DNA of 30,068 nucleotides from a virus: the IMG/VR virus record IMGVR_UViG_3300017788_000119, positions 1-30,068 of that record, one strand, 5' to 3'. Within the stretch, counting starts at the first letter, position 1; every line of letters starts with the position of its first letter. The notes beneath the pieces were generated by a model that worked only from the letters and a program-made list of their open reading frames with translations, did not search any database and had not been told where the DNA came from. Below, piece by piece: positions 22,774 to 30,068 of the stretch. Made by a program: the position numbers and the translations under genes.

Positions 22774-24203
22774 TAGAATCTATCTCCCATGTTTCCATAT
22801 TCTCCAAATGGATTTGATTGTTGGAAATCAATAATCAAATCTCCTGCATCTTCAAGTTCTTCATTTTGACTGAATATATCTATAAACTCATCATCTAAGT
22901 CGTGTGAAGTATTAATTGCAGAAATAACATAAGATCCTGTAAATCCAATTCCAGGATACTTCAATGTGCTTGCAGATCCAACAATAACTTCTCCGATTTG
23001 GAAGTTGCCTGTGACATTTGATACATGAAGAATCTTTGTATCGAAATCCCAATTCTTGACAAGAGCTGTAACAGAACTTGCAGCTCCAGTAACTGTTTCT
23101 AGTGGAGTAAAGTTTCCAGTTCCAATTCCTGCAGGATTTCCAATTATAATTGTTGGGGCAACGGTGTAACCAAAACCTGCATTTGTCAATATAATAGATG
23201 TTACAACTCCTGCAGTAATGTATGCATTTGCAGTCGCACTGACTCCCGTTCCAACATTTCCAACAAAAGTGACGGTTGGGTTAGTTACATATTTCGAACC
23301 GCCAGAAGTGACAGTAATAATTCCAACAGAATTTTGTGTGCTGATTCCAGCAGTTACTGCAATTCCTGTTCCACCACCCCCAATAAATCTTATGGTTGGT
23401 GGTTCACTATATCCATATCCAGGATTTGTAATCAAAACATCGCTTAGATAAAGTTTTCCCGTTTGATCATTTCTGGACATGACTGCAGTTGCACTTGCAT
23501 TTCCGCCAGACGGAGATGTAGTGATTGCTACAATTGGAGTGTTGGTATAGTTTGTTCCACTATTGTTAATGTAGATATCTGTAAGTGATCCAGTTCGTAG
23601 GGAAGTAACTGCAGTTGCAGTGGATCCAATACCAACTAAAGTGAGTTTGACTGAATATCCACGACTTAAGAAGTTATCATCAACTTCTTCCACTCCAGTG
23701 TTAATGACTTCATCTTCATATTCAAAGACTTCACATCTCAACTCATAAACATAAACTTTATTGAGTTGATAAAACTCAACTTCATGTTCCACAAATTTAA
23801 TTTCATAGATTGTATCTGTAAGTGGAAAATAAAGTAAATCTCCTTCACAAGGCCTAGTGCCTAGAGGAATATCTGGATCACCAATAAGAAATGGAGATAT
23901 GAAATCTTCATACCTTTCTTTTGATATAATTAAACTGAGTTCATCTTTTGATTGAACTCCAAACTTAGTTAGTATATCTCCAGCTCCACCAAAACCTTGA
24001 TAATTTGAAACATAGGCTTCAAGTGCAAAATTATCATCAAATCTTGCAAGGATATTTTCTCGAATGATATCTTTATTTGAGATATATTGTCTTGGCATGT
24101 AGATGATCTCAACACCATACATTCTCAGTTGTTCATTGATCAACTGTTGAACTAAGTTCTGTTCTGACTTGCTTCCTTGAAGGAAAAAGGGATTGAGTGC
24201 CAT
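22773..24203 (-). CDS. 14: Neck protein gp14 with tandem beta-repeat insertion
   Basis: gp14 with gp13 forms the neck that joins the filled head to the tail. The 476 residues are nearly twice T4 gp14 (about 256). The first ~185 residues are gp14-like: NPFFLQGSKSEQNLVQQLINEQLRMYGVEIIYMPRQY, FGGAGDILTKFGVQSKDELSLIISK and YVYELRCEVFEYEDE. Residues about 200-365 hold four repeats of about 42 residues with the core GxGYxxxPTixi followed by GTGxxAtA. A further module (about 367-412, with FQIGEVIVGSAS) precedes a conserved acidic tail ending GEYGNMGDRF. The insertion is likely a surface-exposed beta structure on the neck. Confidence 0.94.
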   Translation of the reverse strand: MALNPFFLQGSKSEQNLVQQLINEQLRMYGVEIIYMPRQYISNKDIIRENILARFDDNFALEAYVSNYQGFGGAGDILTKFGVQSKDELSLIISKERYEDFISPFLIGDPDIPLGTRPCEGDLLYFPLTDTIYEIKFVEHEVEFYQLNKVYVYELRCEVFEYEDEVINTGVEEVDDNFLSRGYSVKLTLVGIGSTATAVTSLRTGSLTDIYINNSGTNYTNTPIVAITTSPSGGNASATAVMSRNDQTGKLYLSDVLITNPGYGYSEPPTIRFIGGGGTGIAVTAGISTQNSVGIITVTSGGSKYVTNPTVTFVGNVGTGVSATANAYITAGVVTSIILTNAGFGYTVAPTIIIGNPAGIGTGNFTPLETVTGAASSVTALVKNWDFDTKILHVSNVTGNFQIGEVIVGSASTLKYPGIGFTGSYVISAINTSHDLDDEFIDIFSQNEELEDAGDLIIDFQQSNPFGEYGNMGDRF

Positions 24204-24206
24204 AAA

Positions 24207-25046
24207 TTAACCAATCATATCCAATGGTAGAGTTTCAAATTCGGTGCTCATTCTTTGTCTGATTTCTTCAAGTTCACGAACAGCATCATCATAAATTTGT
24301 CTTCCATTTAACTCAACACCACCTGGAAGTTTGACTCCTTGAAACTTAATTAAGTTTTGCCCCCATTGTTTTTTGATAAGTGCAGTTAGATATAACTTAA
24401 TAAAGTAATCATTATATATTTTTGGAAAATCATTTGGATCTAAAATGCGATAACATTCTATGATTATATACTCATCAACTCTGGCATTCGTCCAATTCAT
24501 ATCAATATATAATCTTCCCTGTCTTTTATTGAAACGAATGGCTTTATCTGGGCTTAAAATCCAGTTGATTGTTTCAAGATAACTTTTTGTCATTGAATAT
24601 TGTAAGAGTTCAATGGAAGTAAAGTTATAAACGTCATTTAAGAAAATTTGATATGCAACGTTAAACATACCAACCGATAAACTACTTGTATCTAATTTAA
24701 AGATACCATTGACTCCAATGACACTATCTGGGATTTGAAGAAAACTTCCATCCTCTTCAAATTGGAATGTGGTTGATAATCCAACAGTGGATGTGCCAGT
24801 GCTTGTAATAATGCCAACAGGATTATCAATAGATCTTCCCTGAGCTCTATCTACTTCTTCTTGAGTAATTTTGTGCTTTAGATATACTTTTTCAACACCA
24901 TCAAAATGTCTTTCGTTGAAATACTGCAGAGCGTCATCTACTAGATCATCAATCTGATCATCATCGACATTAATTTCTAAAACTGGAGCGCCTAGTCTCC
25001 TTAGACAATAATCAATTAGCCCTTGTCTAGAGGATGGTTTTGCCAT
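24207..25046 (-). CDS. 13: Head completion/neck protein gp13
   Basis: gp13 completes the packaged head and forms the platform for tail joining. The 279 residues compare with about 309 in T4. The N-terminal GLIDYCLRRLGAPVLEINVDDDQIDDLVDDALQYFNERHFDG (9-50) is highly characteristic, and the later MNWTNARVDEYIIIECYRILDPNDFPKIYNDYFIKLYLTALIKKQWGQNL (about 183-235) also matches. The helical C-terminus ends in RQRMSTEFETLPLDMIG. gp14 starts three bases after its stop. A late-promoter-like motif lies 18 bases upstream of its ATG. Confidence 0.96.
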   Translation of the reverse strand: MAKPSSRQGLIDYCLRRLGAPVLEINVDDDQIDDLVDDALQYFNERHFDGVEKVYLKHKITQEEVDRAQGRSIDNPVGIITSTGTSTVGLSTTFQFEEDGSFLQIPDSVIGVNGIFKLDTSSLSVGMFNVAYQIFLNDVYNFTSIELLQYSMTKSYLETINWILSPDKAIRFNKRQGRLYIDMNWTNARVDEYIIIECYRILDPNDFPKIYNDYFIKLYLTALIKKQWGQNLIKFQGVKLPGGVELNGRQIYDDAVRELEEIRQRMSTEFETLPLDMIG

Positions 25047-25064
25047 TATTGATACTTTTTTCTA

Positions 25065-25072
25065 TATTTATG
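25065..25072 (-). promoter_or_regulatory. Late-promoter-like motif before gp13
   Basis: The minus strand reads CATAAATA, seven of eight to TATAAATA, overlapping the stop of the 61-residue gene and 18 bases before the gp13 ATG. Confidence 0.55.
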
Positions 25073-25253
25073 AAAAATCTTCAGTTTTCTTTCTCGATCT
25101 TGATGCCTTGAGTGACTCTACTTCTTGAGTCAAAGAAGATACCTTTTGAGAAAGACTAATAACTCTTGTTTCTAGTGCAATTGATTGTGTAATGGATTCA
25201 TTCAATCTTTTTTGATAAACTGAAATGAAAGTATTAAAATCGATATCATCCAT
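25068..25253 (-). CDS. Small coiled-coil protein before gp13
   Basis: I start this gene at the ATG at 25253 (MDDIDFNTFI), giving 61 residues, because GGAG lies seven bases upstream and the longer frame from 25292 would begin inside the terminator hairpin. Residues about 8-50 form a heptad-like coiled coil (RLNESITQSIALETRVISLSQKV and on), and the tail is basic (ASRSRKKTEDF). I recognise no family. Between the fibre-like gene and the neck genes it could be an assembly chaperone or a small adhesin adaptor, which is only a guess. Confidence 0.75.
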   Translation of the reverse strand: MDDIDFNTFISVYQKRLNESITQSIALETRVISLSQKVSSLTQEVESLKASRSRKKTEDFS

Positions 25254-25263
25254 AATTTTCTCC

Positions 25264-25290
25264 AAAAAATTAGGGGAGGTTTCCCTCCCC
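25264..25290 (-). terminator. Intrinsic terminator after the fibre-like gene
   Basis: On the minus strand GGGGAGG, tetraloop GAAA, CCTCCCC forms a perfect 7-bp GC stem followed by TAA and six T. It lies ten bases past the stop of the fibre-like gene and separates the tail-fibre-type genes from the neck genes. Confidence 0.93.
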
Positions 25291-25299
25291 ATCAGTTAT

Positions 25300-26688
25300 T
25301 TAGAACGTACCGCCATCTACAATTATATTTTGAAGATGTCTACCTGTGACTCCTCCAATAGTTGCATAAGAAACAACAGCTTCACCACTTCCTGCAGTAT
25401 CTGTAACGTACAATCCCTTAAATTCAACATCAGCATAATATCCAGAGTCAACTGTTAATACTCCAGAAGATTCTCCAACTCTAGATGCAAGAACAATTCT
25501 ATTTGCTGAGTCATCCCAATAAACTGCACCCAATCTTGCTGCAGTATCATAGTAGTGAAGAAGTAAACCAACGTCTTTGTTGACATCAGATCCTGGTGCA
25601 GATCCATCAACTTTTGCTAACTCAATTAAGTTATCTTCAACGGTTAATGTTGTAGTATTAACTTGAGTTGTAGAACCACTTACATAAAGATCTCCATTAA
25701 TAGTAACAGATTGATTACTTAAAGTAATTGCAGAGTTACCTGTACTGGAACGAATATCATTTCCAGTTACCGTAACATCCCCACCTACAATCAAATCGGT
25801 AGAGAATGTCGATACTCCCGTTACATTAATACCACTATTTGCAACTACAAGTCCAGTTGCATCAGAATAAGTTAGACTTGCATCATCTACAAGAGATCCA
25901 CCAGATCCAGCAAGAACAACTCTTCCTGAGGTTAAATCCTCGATAGTTGCAGATGCAAGAAGTGATTCTCCACCTACATCTAAACCACCATCAAAAGTAC
26001 CAATTCCAGAGAAATTAGCATGTCTCCATTGTTTTGAAGAATTTCCACCAATATCATAAGTTGCATCCGTAGTTGGAATTAAACTTGAAGCAAATTCTCC
26101 AGCAACTACGATATCATCAGTATCACCATCACCAAGATTGATGGTTCCACCTCTAAAAGTTACGACACCAACAAATTCTGAATATCCACCAACATGAAGA
26201 TTTTGTTTAACTGTTAGGTTTTTGGCGATACCCATACCGCCGTCGAGTTGAACCGAACCAGTATTCTCATCTCCTAGAGTATTATCAGTGGTATCGGTAA
26301 ATGTGGTAATTCCAGTAAATGTACCGCCTGGAATTGCGTTAGTCCAACTTAAAACTCCATCAGCATTAGTAGTCAATACATGAGTATTGACTGGGGTTGA
26401 TGGTAAAGTATATGTGGTAATCCCAGTATGAGTATCTGGAGTTTTAAGTCTTATACTATTTGAAACTGCTCCGTCTTTATTTACAAGGGTAAGTTGTAAA
26501 GAATTTGTAGCGTTTTCCTTTACCCAATATCTAGAGGATCCAAAAAACTTATTATTTCCGTTGGTTCCGTCTAAACCGACATAAAAGTTAAATTCATCAG
26601 TGATAAAGGCTGGTTCCCCAGTGTTCAAACCTACGGCAGAAAAAGCACTTTGCGTGCCTCTTTTAAATCTAATTGTTGGATTAGCCAT
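25300..26688 (-). CDS. Fibre-like virion structural protein
   Basis: The 462-residue protein opens with IRFKRGTQSAFSAVGLNTGEPAFITDEFNFYVG (5-38), the pattern of the small N-terminal domain shared with the major tropism determinant of Bordetella phage and many cyanophage fibres, which anchors to the baseplate or tail. The rest is a Gly/Thr/Val/Asp-rich repetitive beta region with recurring ITTFTDTT, NLTVKQNLHVGG, VGVVTFRGGTINLGDG and GLDVGGESLL-type segments, likely a trimeric beta-helical shaft. The C-terminus ends NIIVDGGTF. It has a GGAATAGGG ribosome site and is closed by a strong terminator. A receptor-binding or short fibre role is likely; no enzyme motif is seen. Confidence 0.85.
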   Translation of the reverse strand: MANPTIRFKRGTQSAFSAVGLNTGEPAFITDEFNFYVGLDGTNGNNKFFGSSRYWVKENATNSLQLTLVNKDGAVSNSIRLKTPDTHTGITTYTLPSTPVNTHVLTTNADGVLSWTNAIPGGTFTGITTFTDTTDNTLGDENTGSVQLDGGMGIAKNLTVKQNLHVGGYSEFVGVVTFRGGTINLGDGDTDDIVVAGEFASSLIPTTDATYDIGGNSSKQWRHANFSGIGTFDGGLDVGGESLLASATIEDLTSGRVVLAGSGGSLVDDASLTYSDATGLVVANSGINVTGVSTFSTDLIVGGDVTVTGNDIRSSTGNSAITLSNQSVTINGDLYVSGSTTQVNTTTLTVEDNLIELAKVDGSAPGSDVNKDVGLLLHYYDTAARLGAVYWDDSANRIVLASRVGESSGVLTVDSGYYADVEFKGLYVTDTAGSGEAVVSYATIGGVTGRHLQNIIVDGGTF

Positions 26689-26722
26689 GCCCTATTCCGA
26701 TTTTAATTACTTTATCTTTTAC

Positions 26723-26730
26723 TATTTATT
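26723..26730 (-). promoter_or_regulatory. Late-promoter-like motif before the fibre-like gene
   Basis: The minus strand reads AATAAATA, seven of eight to TATAAATA, in the gap 34 bases before the ATG at 26688. Confidence 0.5.
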
Positions 26731-26735
26731 ATTTT

Positions 26736-27056
26736 TTAAAAATTACCACCATCAAAATCTATATTTTGTCCTCTATTAAGGTCAGTATCTAAAACATTAA
26801 TGAAATCATCAGGAATTCCACCAGGAACTGCATCTTGTAAAATTTGATCTGGATCTACAAATTTAAATTTTTGATCTGTAGAGTTATATTGCAAAACATA
26901 ATTATCTTGCAATCCTGTATCATCTACATCACTCAATCCAAGTAAAGATGAAACTTCAATATTCGCTGATATTTGTGATGAAATTACTTTAGATGTTTGT
27001 GAAGGCCCAACTGTAACTTTTAAAATATTTGTGGGTTGAATTTTAATGTTTGTCAT
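26736..27056 (-). CDS. Small putative virion structural protein
   Basis: This 106-residue acidic protein has an N-terminal beta part (IKIQPTNILKVTVGPSQTSKV) and a segment LLGLSDVDDTGLQDNYVLQYNSTDQKFKFVD (38-68), the short linker seen in phage tail fibres where a beta-hairpin unit is followed by repeats. It ends in NIDFDGGNF, matching the ending of the next gene (NIIVDGGTF). It overlaps the upstream gene by four bases (ATGA). Likely a tail or fibre-attachment component; no named family. Confidence 0.78.
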   Translation of the reverse strand: MTNIKIQPTNILKVTVGPSQTSKVISSQISANIEVSSLLGLSDVDDTGLQDNYVLQYNSTDQKFKFVDPDQILQDAVPGGIPDDFINVLDTDLNRGQNIDFDGGNF

Positions 27057-27388
27057 TGGGTACTAACTCCTGCAGTTACTAATGCCATTCCTTCTACTAT
27101 TCTAATTTTGGCATTATCAGAACCAGTTAATAAAACATCATAAACATATCTTCCTGGTTTTAATGAAGATGTCTTTCCTGAAGTGAGTCCAATCGAAACT
27201 GAACCAGTAGAACTAACAATACTTACAGTAAAACTAGTTTTTGATGAACTTGCCGGATGTTTAGCTAAAGTAGCTGTGCCAGTATATCCTGCAAGATTCA
27301 AAACGGTATTGTTTGAATCTTCTACAAAATAAGTGTTAGTAAAACTAGCACCTTGTTCAATTACAATATTGGATACTCTTGCTGGCAT
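27053..27388 (-). CDS. Small Ig-like/BppU-N-like structural protein
   Basis: The 111-residue protein is all-beta: IEQGASFTNTYFVEDSNNTVLNLAGYTGTATLAKHP, then SVSIGLTSGKTSSLKPGRYVYDVLLTGSDNAKIRIVEGMALVTAGV. This order (polar strand, D-x-x-G-x-P-like turn, GY-TGTA, LKPGRYVYDV, EG) is typical of small phage structural domains related to the N-terminal domain of baseplate upper proteins. A late promoter with exact TATAAATA sits 24 bases upstream, so it may head a unit that continues through the fibre-like gene. Baseplate or fibre attachment is the likely role. Confidence 0.8.
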   Translation of the reverse strand: MPARVSNIVIEQGASFTNTYFVEDSNNTVLNLAGYTGTATLAKHPASSSKTSFTVSIVSSTGSVSIGLTSGKTSSLKPGRYVYDVLLTGSDNAKIRIVEGMALVTAGVSTQ

Positions 27389-27411
27389 TACCCTAAGGGA
27401 TCATTTATTAT

Positions 27412-27419
27412 TATTTATA
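27412..27419 (-). promoter_or_regulatory. Late promoter before the Ig-like structural gene
   Basis: The minus strand has an exact TATAAATA overlapping the stop of the 75-residue gene, 24 bases before the ATG at 27388. Confidence 0.75.
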
Positions 27420-27642
27420 GTTTATCCAAAATCTTAGTCATTAGTGACTTTATTTCGGAAAGTTCTGTGTTAATATTTTCAATTTGATTTTCAACTTCTT
27501 CCATTCTATTCAATTCTTCTAGTTTTCTCTGTCGATTATAGAGATAACTCTTATATTCCTCTTTGTTGCTGTTTATAATGGCTTGACTGGACTTGTCTCT
27601 GACAAGCCCAGGATGCCCTTCAACTTTTATATAATCTGTCAT
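27415..27642 (-). CDS. Small coiled-coil protein
   Basis: Starting at the ATG at 27642 (MTDYIKVEGHPGLVRD) gives 75 residues; a frame from a TTG at 27651 would overlap the upstream gene and is less likely. The N-terminal YIKVEGHPGLVRDKSSQAIIN is a pattern I have seen in small conserved proteins of T4-like cyanophages. Residues about 35-75 form a coiled coil (RQRKLEELNRMEEVENQIENI and on). It begins one base after the stop of the large structural gene. Function unknown. Confidence 0.82.
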   Translation of the reverse strand: MTDYIKVEGHPGLVRDKSSQAIINSNKEEYKSYLYNRQRKLEELNRMEEVENQIENINTELSEIKSLMTKILDKL

Positions 27643-27643
27643 A

Positions 27644-30068
27644 TTATGCAAGTGCTAACACTCTGAGATCTTTAATCAGTGGAACATTTGCTTGGTTTGT
27701 AGTAATCATAACAATTTTAATTTGGAAAGCATCAAAATCTGGAAGATCAACAGCAGTAAAGGTATAATCATCAAAGTCTTTAAGTATTGCAGATTGTGCT
27801 GATGCGACTCCAGGATCTGTATCTGGGCGCCCACTGTTATTGAATCCCCTCCAAAGTTGATACTTGCTTGGAGAGTCCGATCTAAACACTTTATAATATA
27901 CTCTAAAGTTTGATCCCGTAGGCCTAAATCCAGCAAATTGAACTTTCAATGATGTTCCTGGATTTTCCAGTCTTACAACTTTCGACAAGTAAATACAATC
28001 ATGATCATCTTCCGTATCAGTCTTCACTCTATGCCCATTTAGATATAATTCGTCATCATCATTGTATGGATTATTGATCCTATTTGTAGTTGTAATTGCA
28101 AAGGCTCTATCGGTATCAATTACTGGAGAAACATCCCTATCACTACTTCTCATTTCAACCTCAATAGTTAGAGATCTTCTTCCAGGAACATCAGTCAGGA
28201 ACAGATTTTCATTTGGTATTGAAGTAATTAGTCTTGGATTTGGGAAATAATTAACTTGATTTAAAGTAATCGAATCGAATCCTTGATCTATAAATGAGAC
28301 TGGGCGTTGAGTTCCAACTGAAGTTCCTGTGAAAGTTCTAGCTCTCGCAGACAATCCAGTTCTAGGTGGATTAAAATATTCAATTAATGGTGTCAAGGCT
28401 TCATACTGTATATTCTTACTCGCTTGAACATTTCTTCCTCCAGCAAGTTTTGTATCTCTAATCCTCAGTTCTCCAAGAGGAGCTCCAGCAGTTCTATTAG
28501 TCTTATTTGTACCAGCGTTCCTGTTTATCTTTAAGTAATATGAATTTAGAGTAATGTCAGCCTTTTCCCTATCATCTTCACCAACATCGACGTTTGTAAA
28601 ATCATGTGTAGTGTTTATTCTGAATAGACTGACTCCAGAAACTTCATATTTTCTGACTCTTGTTCCAACTCTATATGAGTTAACAGGAGTATCTAATCCA
28701 AATCCATCATTTACACCTCTTTCAGAAATAGTGATGGAATTTTGAGCAACGTTGAAACCAGTGTATTTAATAATTTCAGATCCAATTGTAAGATATCCTG
28801 GGTTAGTTGAAGATACTCCAACATTTTCAAAAGAAGTAAAGATTCCAACATTTTCAACATAGATTGGATTGAGTGACTCATCAGCTACTGCTTGAGTCAA
28901 TAGACTAGATCCACCATCTGAAGCGACTCCTTTAATTTGGACTCTATTATTTCTAGCGTGCATACCATGATTACTTTGATATACCTTAAAGAATAAACCT
29001 TGTCTAATTCTTTCGGTTTCTTCATCAGGATCTGATGTCATATTATTAATAGTTCCAAATCCAACAGTAGTTCCATCAGGATTTACTACTCTCATATAAT
29101 CATTTTTATTGAAGTTGCCTTGAATATCCTCAACAACCATAGCATTTACCGAAGTAATGATGCCAACAGTAAATACTACATTATCACTTACTCCAATATT
29201 TACTAAAACTTTATCACCGACATTATAAGAAGTTCCTCCAATAGAAATATTAACGTTGGAAACTGTTCCATCAGAAACAGTAATGTCTCCCCTTAATCCC
29301 TTACCAAGTTTAGATAGTGGTAATCCTCTCTGAGAATCTGGTATTGATACAAAGTTTACATTATAATAAGTAGAAACTCCAGAAGCCGGAGTTAATCCAA
29401 TTCCAGTATTATTATATGTTAGTGAAGTTGTTCCAACTCCTACAGCACCACTTGTAATTACAACTTTTCCTGTTGCATTTGTGGTGTCTTGTCTGATAGT
29501 AACTCCAGAGGTTAAAATTCCAGAATTTGCAATTGGAGATTGGAATTCAAATATAGATTGTCTGGATAAGAAGAGAATTGGATTTGTTCTTAAAACTTGA
29601 AGCCCATAATTTTCATAATCAAGTTGTGAATTATAGAATTTTGCAGTTCCTGATGTTGAGAATCTGCACTTATAGAATTTAAACTTCAAATCTTCAGTGT
29701 TACTTGGAGTCCAAGTTCCACCTAATTTCGATTTAAATAGACTTATTACTAATGGTTGTTTTGAGGCTTTTACTCGGTTAACTCCTGTAGTGGTTAAATC
29801 ATCTTGATTATTTTGGGAAACAAAGACTTCATAAGAATCATCTGAGGTAATAACAACCAAAGCATACTGAGTTCCTGAACCTTCCAAGTAAACTGGAGAC
29901 TCAAATCTGAACGTTGTTGCAACAGTTCCATTACTTGATACACTTACTTGACTTGGAATTTTTGTAACTTCTGACAATGGAACTACAGTTTTTGTTGGAA
30001 TTCCATTTTGAACTGTTCTGATTTGAACAGTTACTGGTGTCAATGCATCATCATCTTCATCATCATCA
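27644..30068 (-). CDS. Large virion structural protein (5' end outside window)
   Basis: The frame is open from the right edge of the window to the stop at 27644, at least 807 codons. A TTG at 30043 could be read as a start but the frame continues upstream as an Asp-rich stretch (DDDEDDDAL), so the gene begins outside. The visible part is beta-rich with segments like YALVVITSDDSYEVFVSQNN, SIFEFQSPIANSGILTSGVTI and INDYMRV-type GxGTxxG modules. A conserved C-terminus around FRPTGSNFRVYYKVFRSDS and PLIKDLRVLALA completes it. It resembles the large baseplate or tail structural proteins (DUF4815-type) of cyanophages in my memory, but I cannot assign a T4 gene number. Confidence 0.85.
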   Translation of the reverse strand, partial: DDDEDDDALTPVTVQIRTVQNGIPTKTVVPLSEVTKIPSQVSVSSNGTVATTFRFESPVYLEGSGTQYALVVITSDDSYEVFVSQNNQDDLTTTGVNRVKASKQPLVISLFKSKLGGTWTPSNTEDLKFKFYKCRFSTSGTAKFYNSQLDYENYGLQVLRTNPILFLSRQSIFEFQSPIANSGILTSGVTIRQDTTNATGKVVITSGAVGVGTTSLTYNNTGIGLTPASGVSTYYNVNFVSIPDSQRGLPLSKLGKGLRGDITVSDGTVSNVNISIGGTSYNVGDKVLVNIGVSDNVVFTVGIITSVNAMVVEDIQGNFNKNDYMRVVNPDGTTVGFGTINNMTSDPDEETERIRQGLFFKVYQSNHGMHARNNRVQIKGVASDGGSSLLTQAVADESLNPIYVENVGIFTSFENVGVSSTNPGYLTIGSEIIKYTGFNVAQNSITISERGVNDGFGLDTPVNSYRVGTRVRKYEVSGVSLFRINTTHDFTNVDVGEDDREKADITLNSYYLKINRNAGTNKTNRTAGAPLGELRIRDTKLAGGRNVQASKNIQYEALTPLIEYFNPPRTGLSARARTFTGTSVGTQRPVSFIDQGFDSITLNQVNYFPNPRLITSIPNENLFLTDVPGRRSLTIEVEMRSSDRDVSPVIDTDRAFAITTTNRINNPYNDDDELYLNGHRVKTDTEDDHDCIYLSKVVRLENPGTSLKVQFAGFRPTGSNFRVYYKVFRSDSPSKYQLWRGFNNSGRPDTDPGVASAQSAILKDFDDYTFTAVDLPDFDAFQIKIVMITTNQANVPLIKDLRVLALA

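Noticed and set aside
25254-25292. Longer start for the coiled-coil gene before gp13
   Set aside because: It would begin in the terminator hairpin; the ATG at 25253 has a GGAG ribosome site at proper spacing.
30041-30043. TTG start for the large structural protein at the right edge
   Set aside because: The frame stays open to the window end with an Asp-rich segment, so the true start is outside.

Overview
The window is AT-rich phage DNA with every recognisable gene on the minus strand. It reads as the conserved late and recombination core of a T4-like marine myovirus, most probably a cyanophage of Synechococcus or Prochlorococcus. The evidence is the gene order (gp13-14-15-16-17-18-19-20-21-22-23-gp3-uvsY-uvsW-gp55-47-46), a cyanobacterial-type DUF3110 protein between gp47 and gp46, and the CobT-like metallopeptidase/VWA gene that T4-like cyanophages carry. 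No photosynthesis gene, tRNA, CRISPR array or mobile element is visible, so the host is inferred from family resemblance only.

In transcription order (right to left): 27.0-30.1 kb holds the C-terminal part of a large virion structural protein and three small structural or coiled-coil genes. A repetitive fibre-like gene (25.3-26.7 kb) ends at a strong intrinsic terminator. A coiled-coil gene follows, then the neck and packaging block: gp13, gp14 (expanded by tandem beta repeats), gp15 (with an EF-hand-like loop), gp16, a 635-residue basic, cysteine-patterned multi-module protein, a small beta protein, a zinc-ribbon protein, gp17 and a second zinc-ribbon protein (17.1-25.3 kb). Next come tail sheath gp18, tail tube gp19, portal gp20, a 57-residue prohead-core candidate, a small beta protein, protease gp21, scaffold gp22 and major capsid protein gp23 (8.7-17.0 kb), closed by a second terminator. 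After it a new transcription unit runs gp3, uvsY, uvsW and a small unknown gene. gp55, gp47, DUF3110 and gp46 follow behind a sigma70-type promoter and end at a third terminator. The left edge is a long gene open to the window end with HEVGH and VWA MIDAS motifs.

The parts fit together. gp55 is the late sigma factor, and ten sites matching or close to the T4 late promoter TATAAATA lie just upstream of structural genes, while the gp55 gene itself has a host-type promoter. gp20, 21, 22 and 23 build and mature the prohead; gp16 and gp17 fill it; gp13, gp14, gp15, gp3, gp18 and gp19 make the neck and tail; gp46/47, UvsY and UvsW do recombination-dependent replication and repair. The least explained items are the 635-residue protein, the paired zinc-ribbon proteins around gp17, a possible pair of small beta-protein paralogs, and the CobT-like gene at the left edge.
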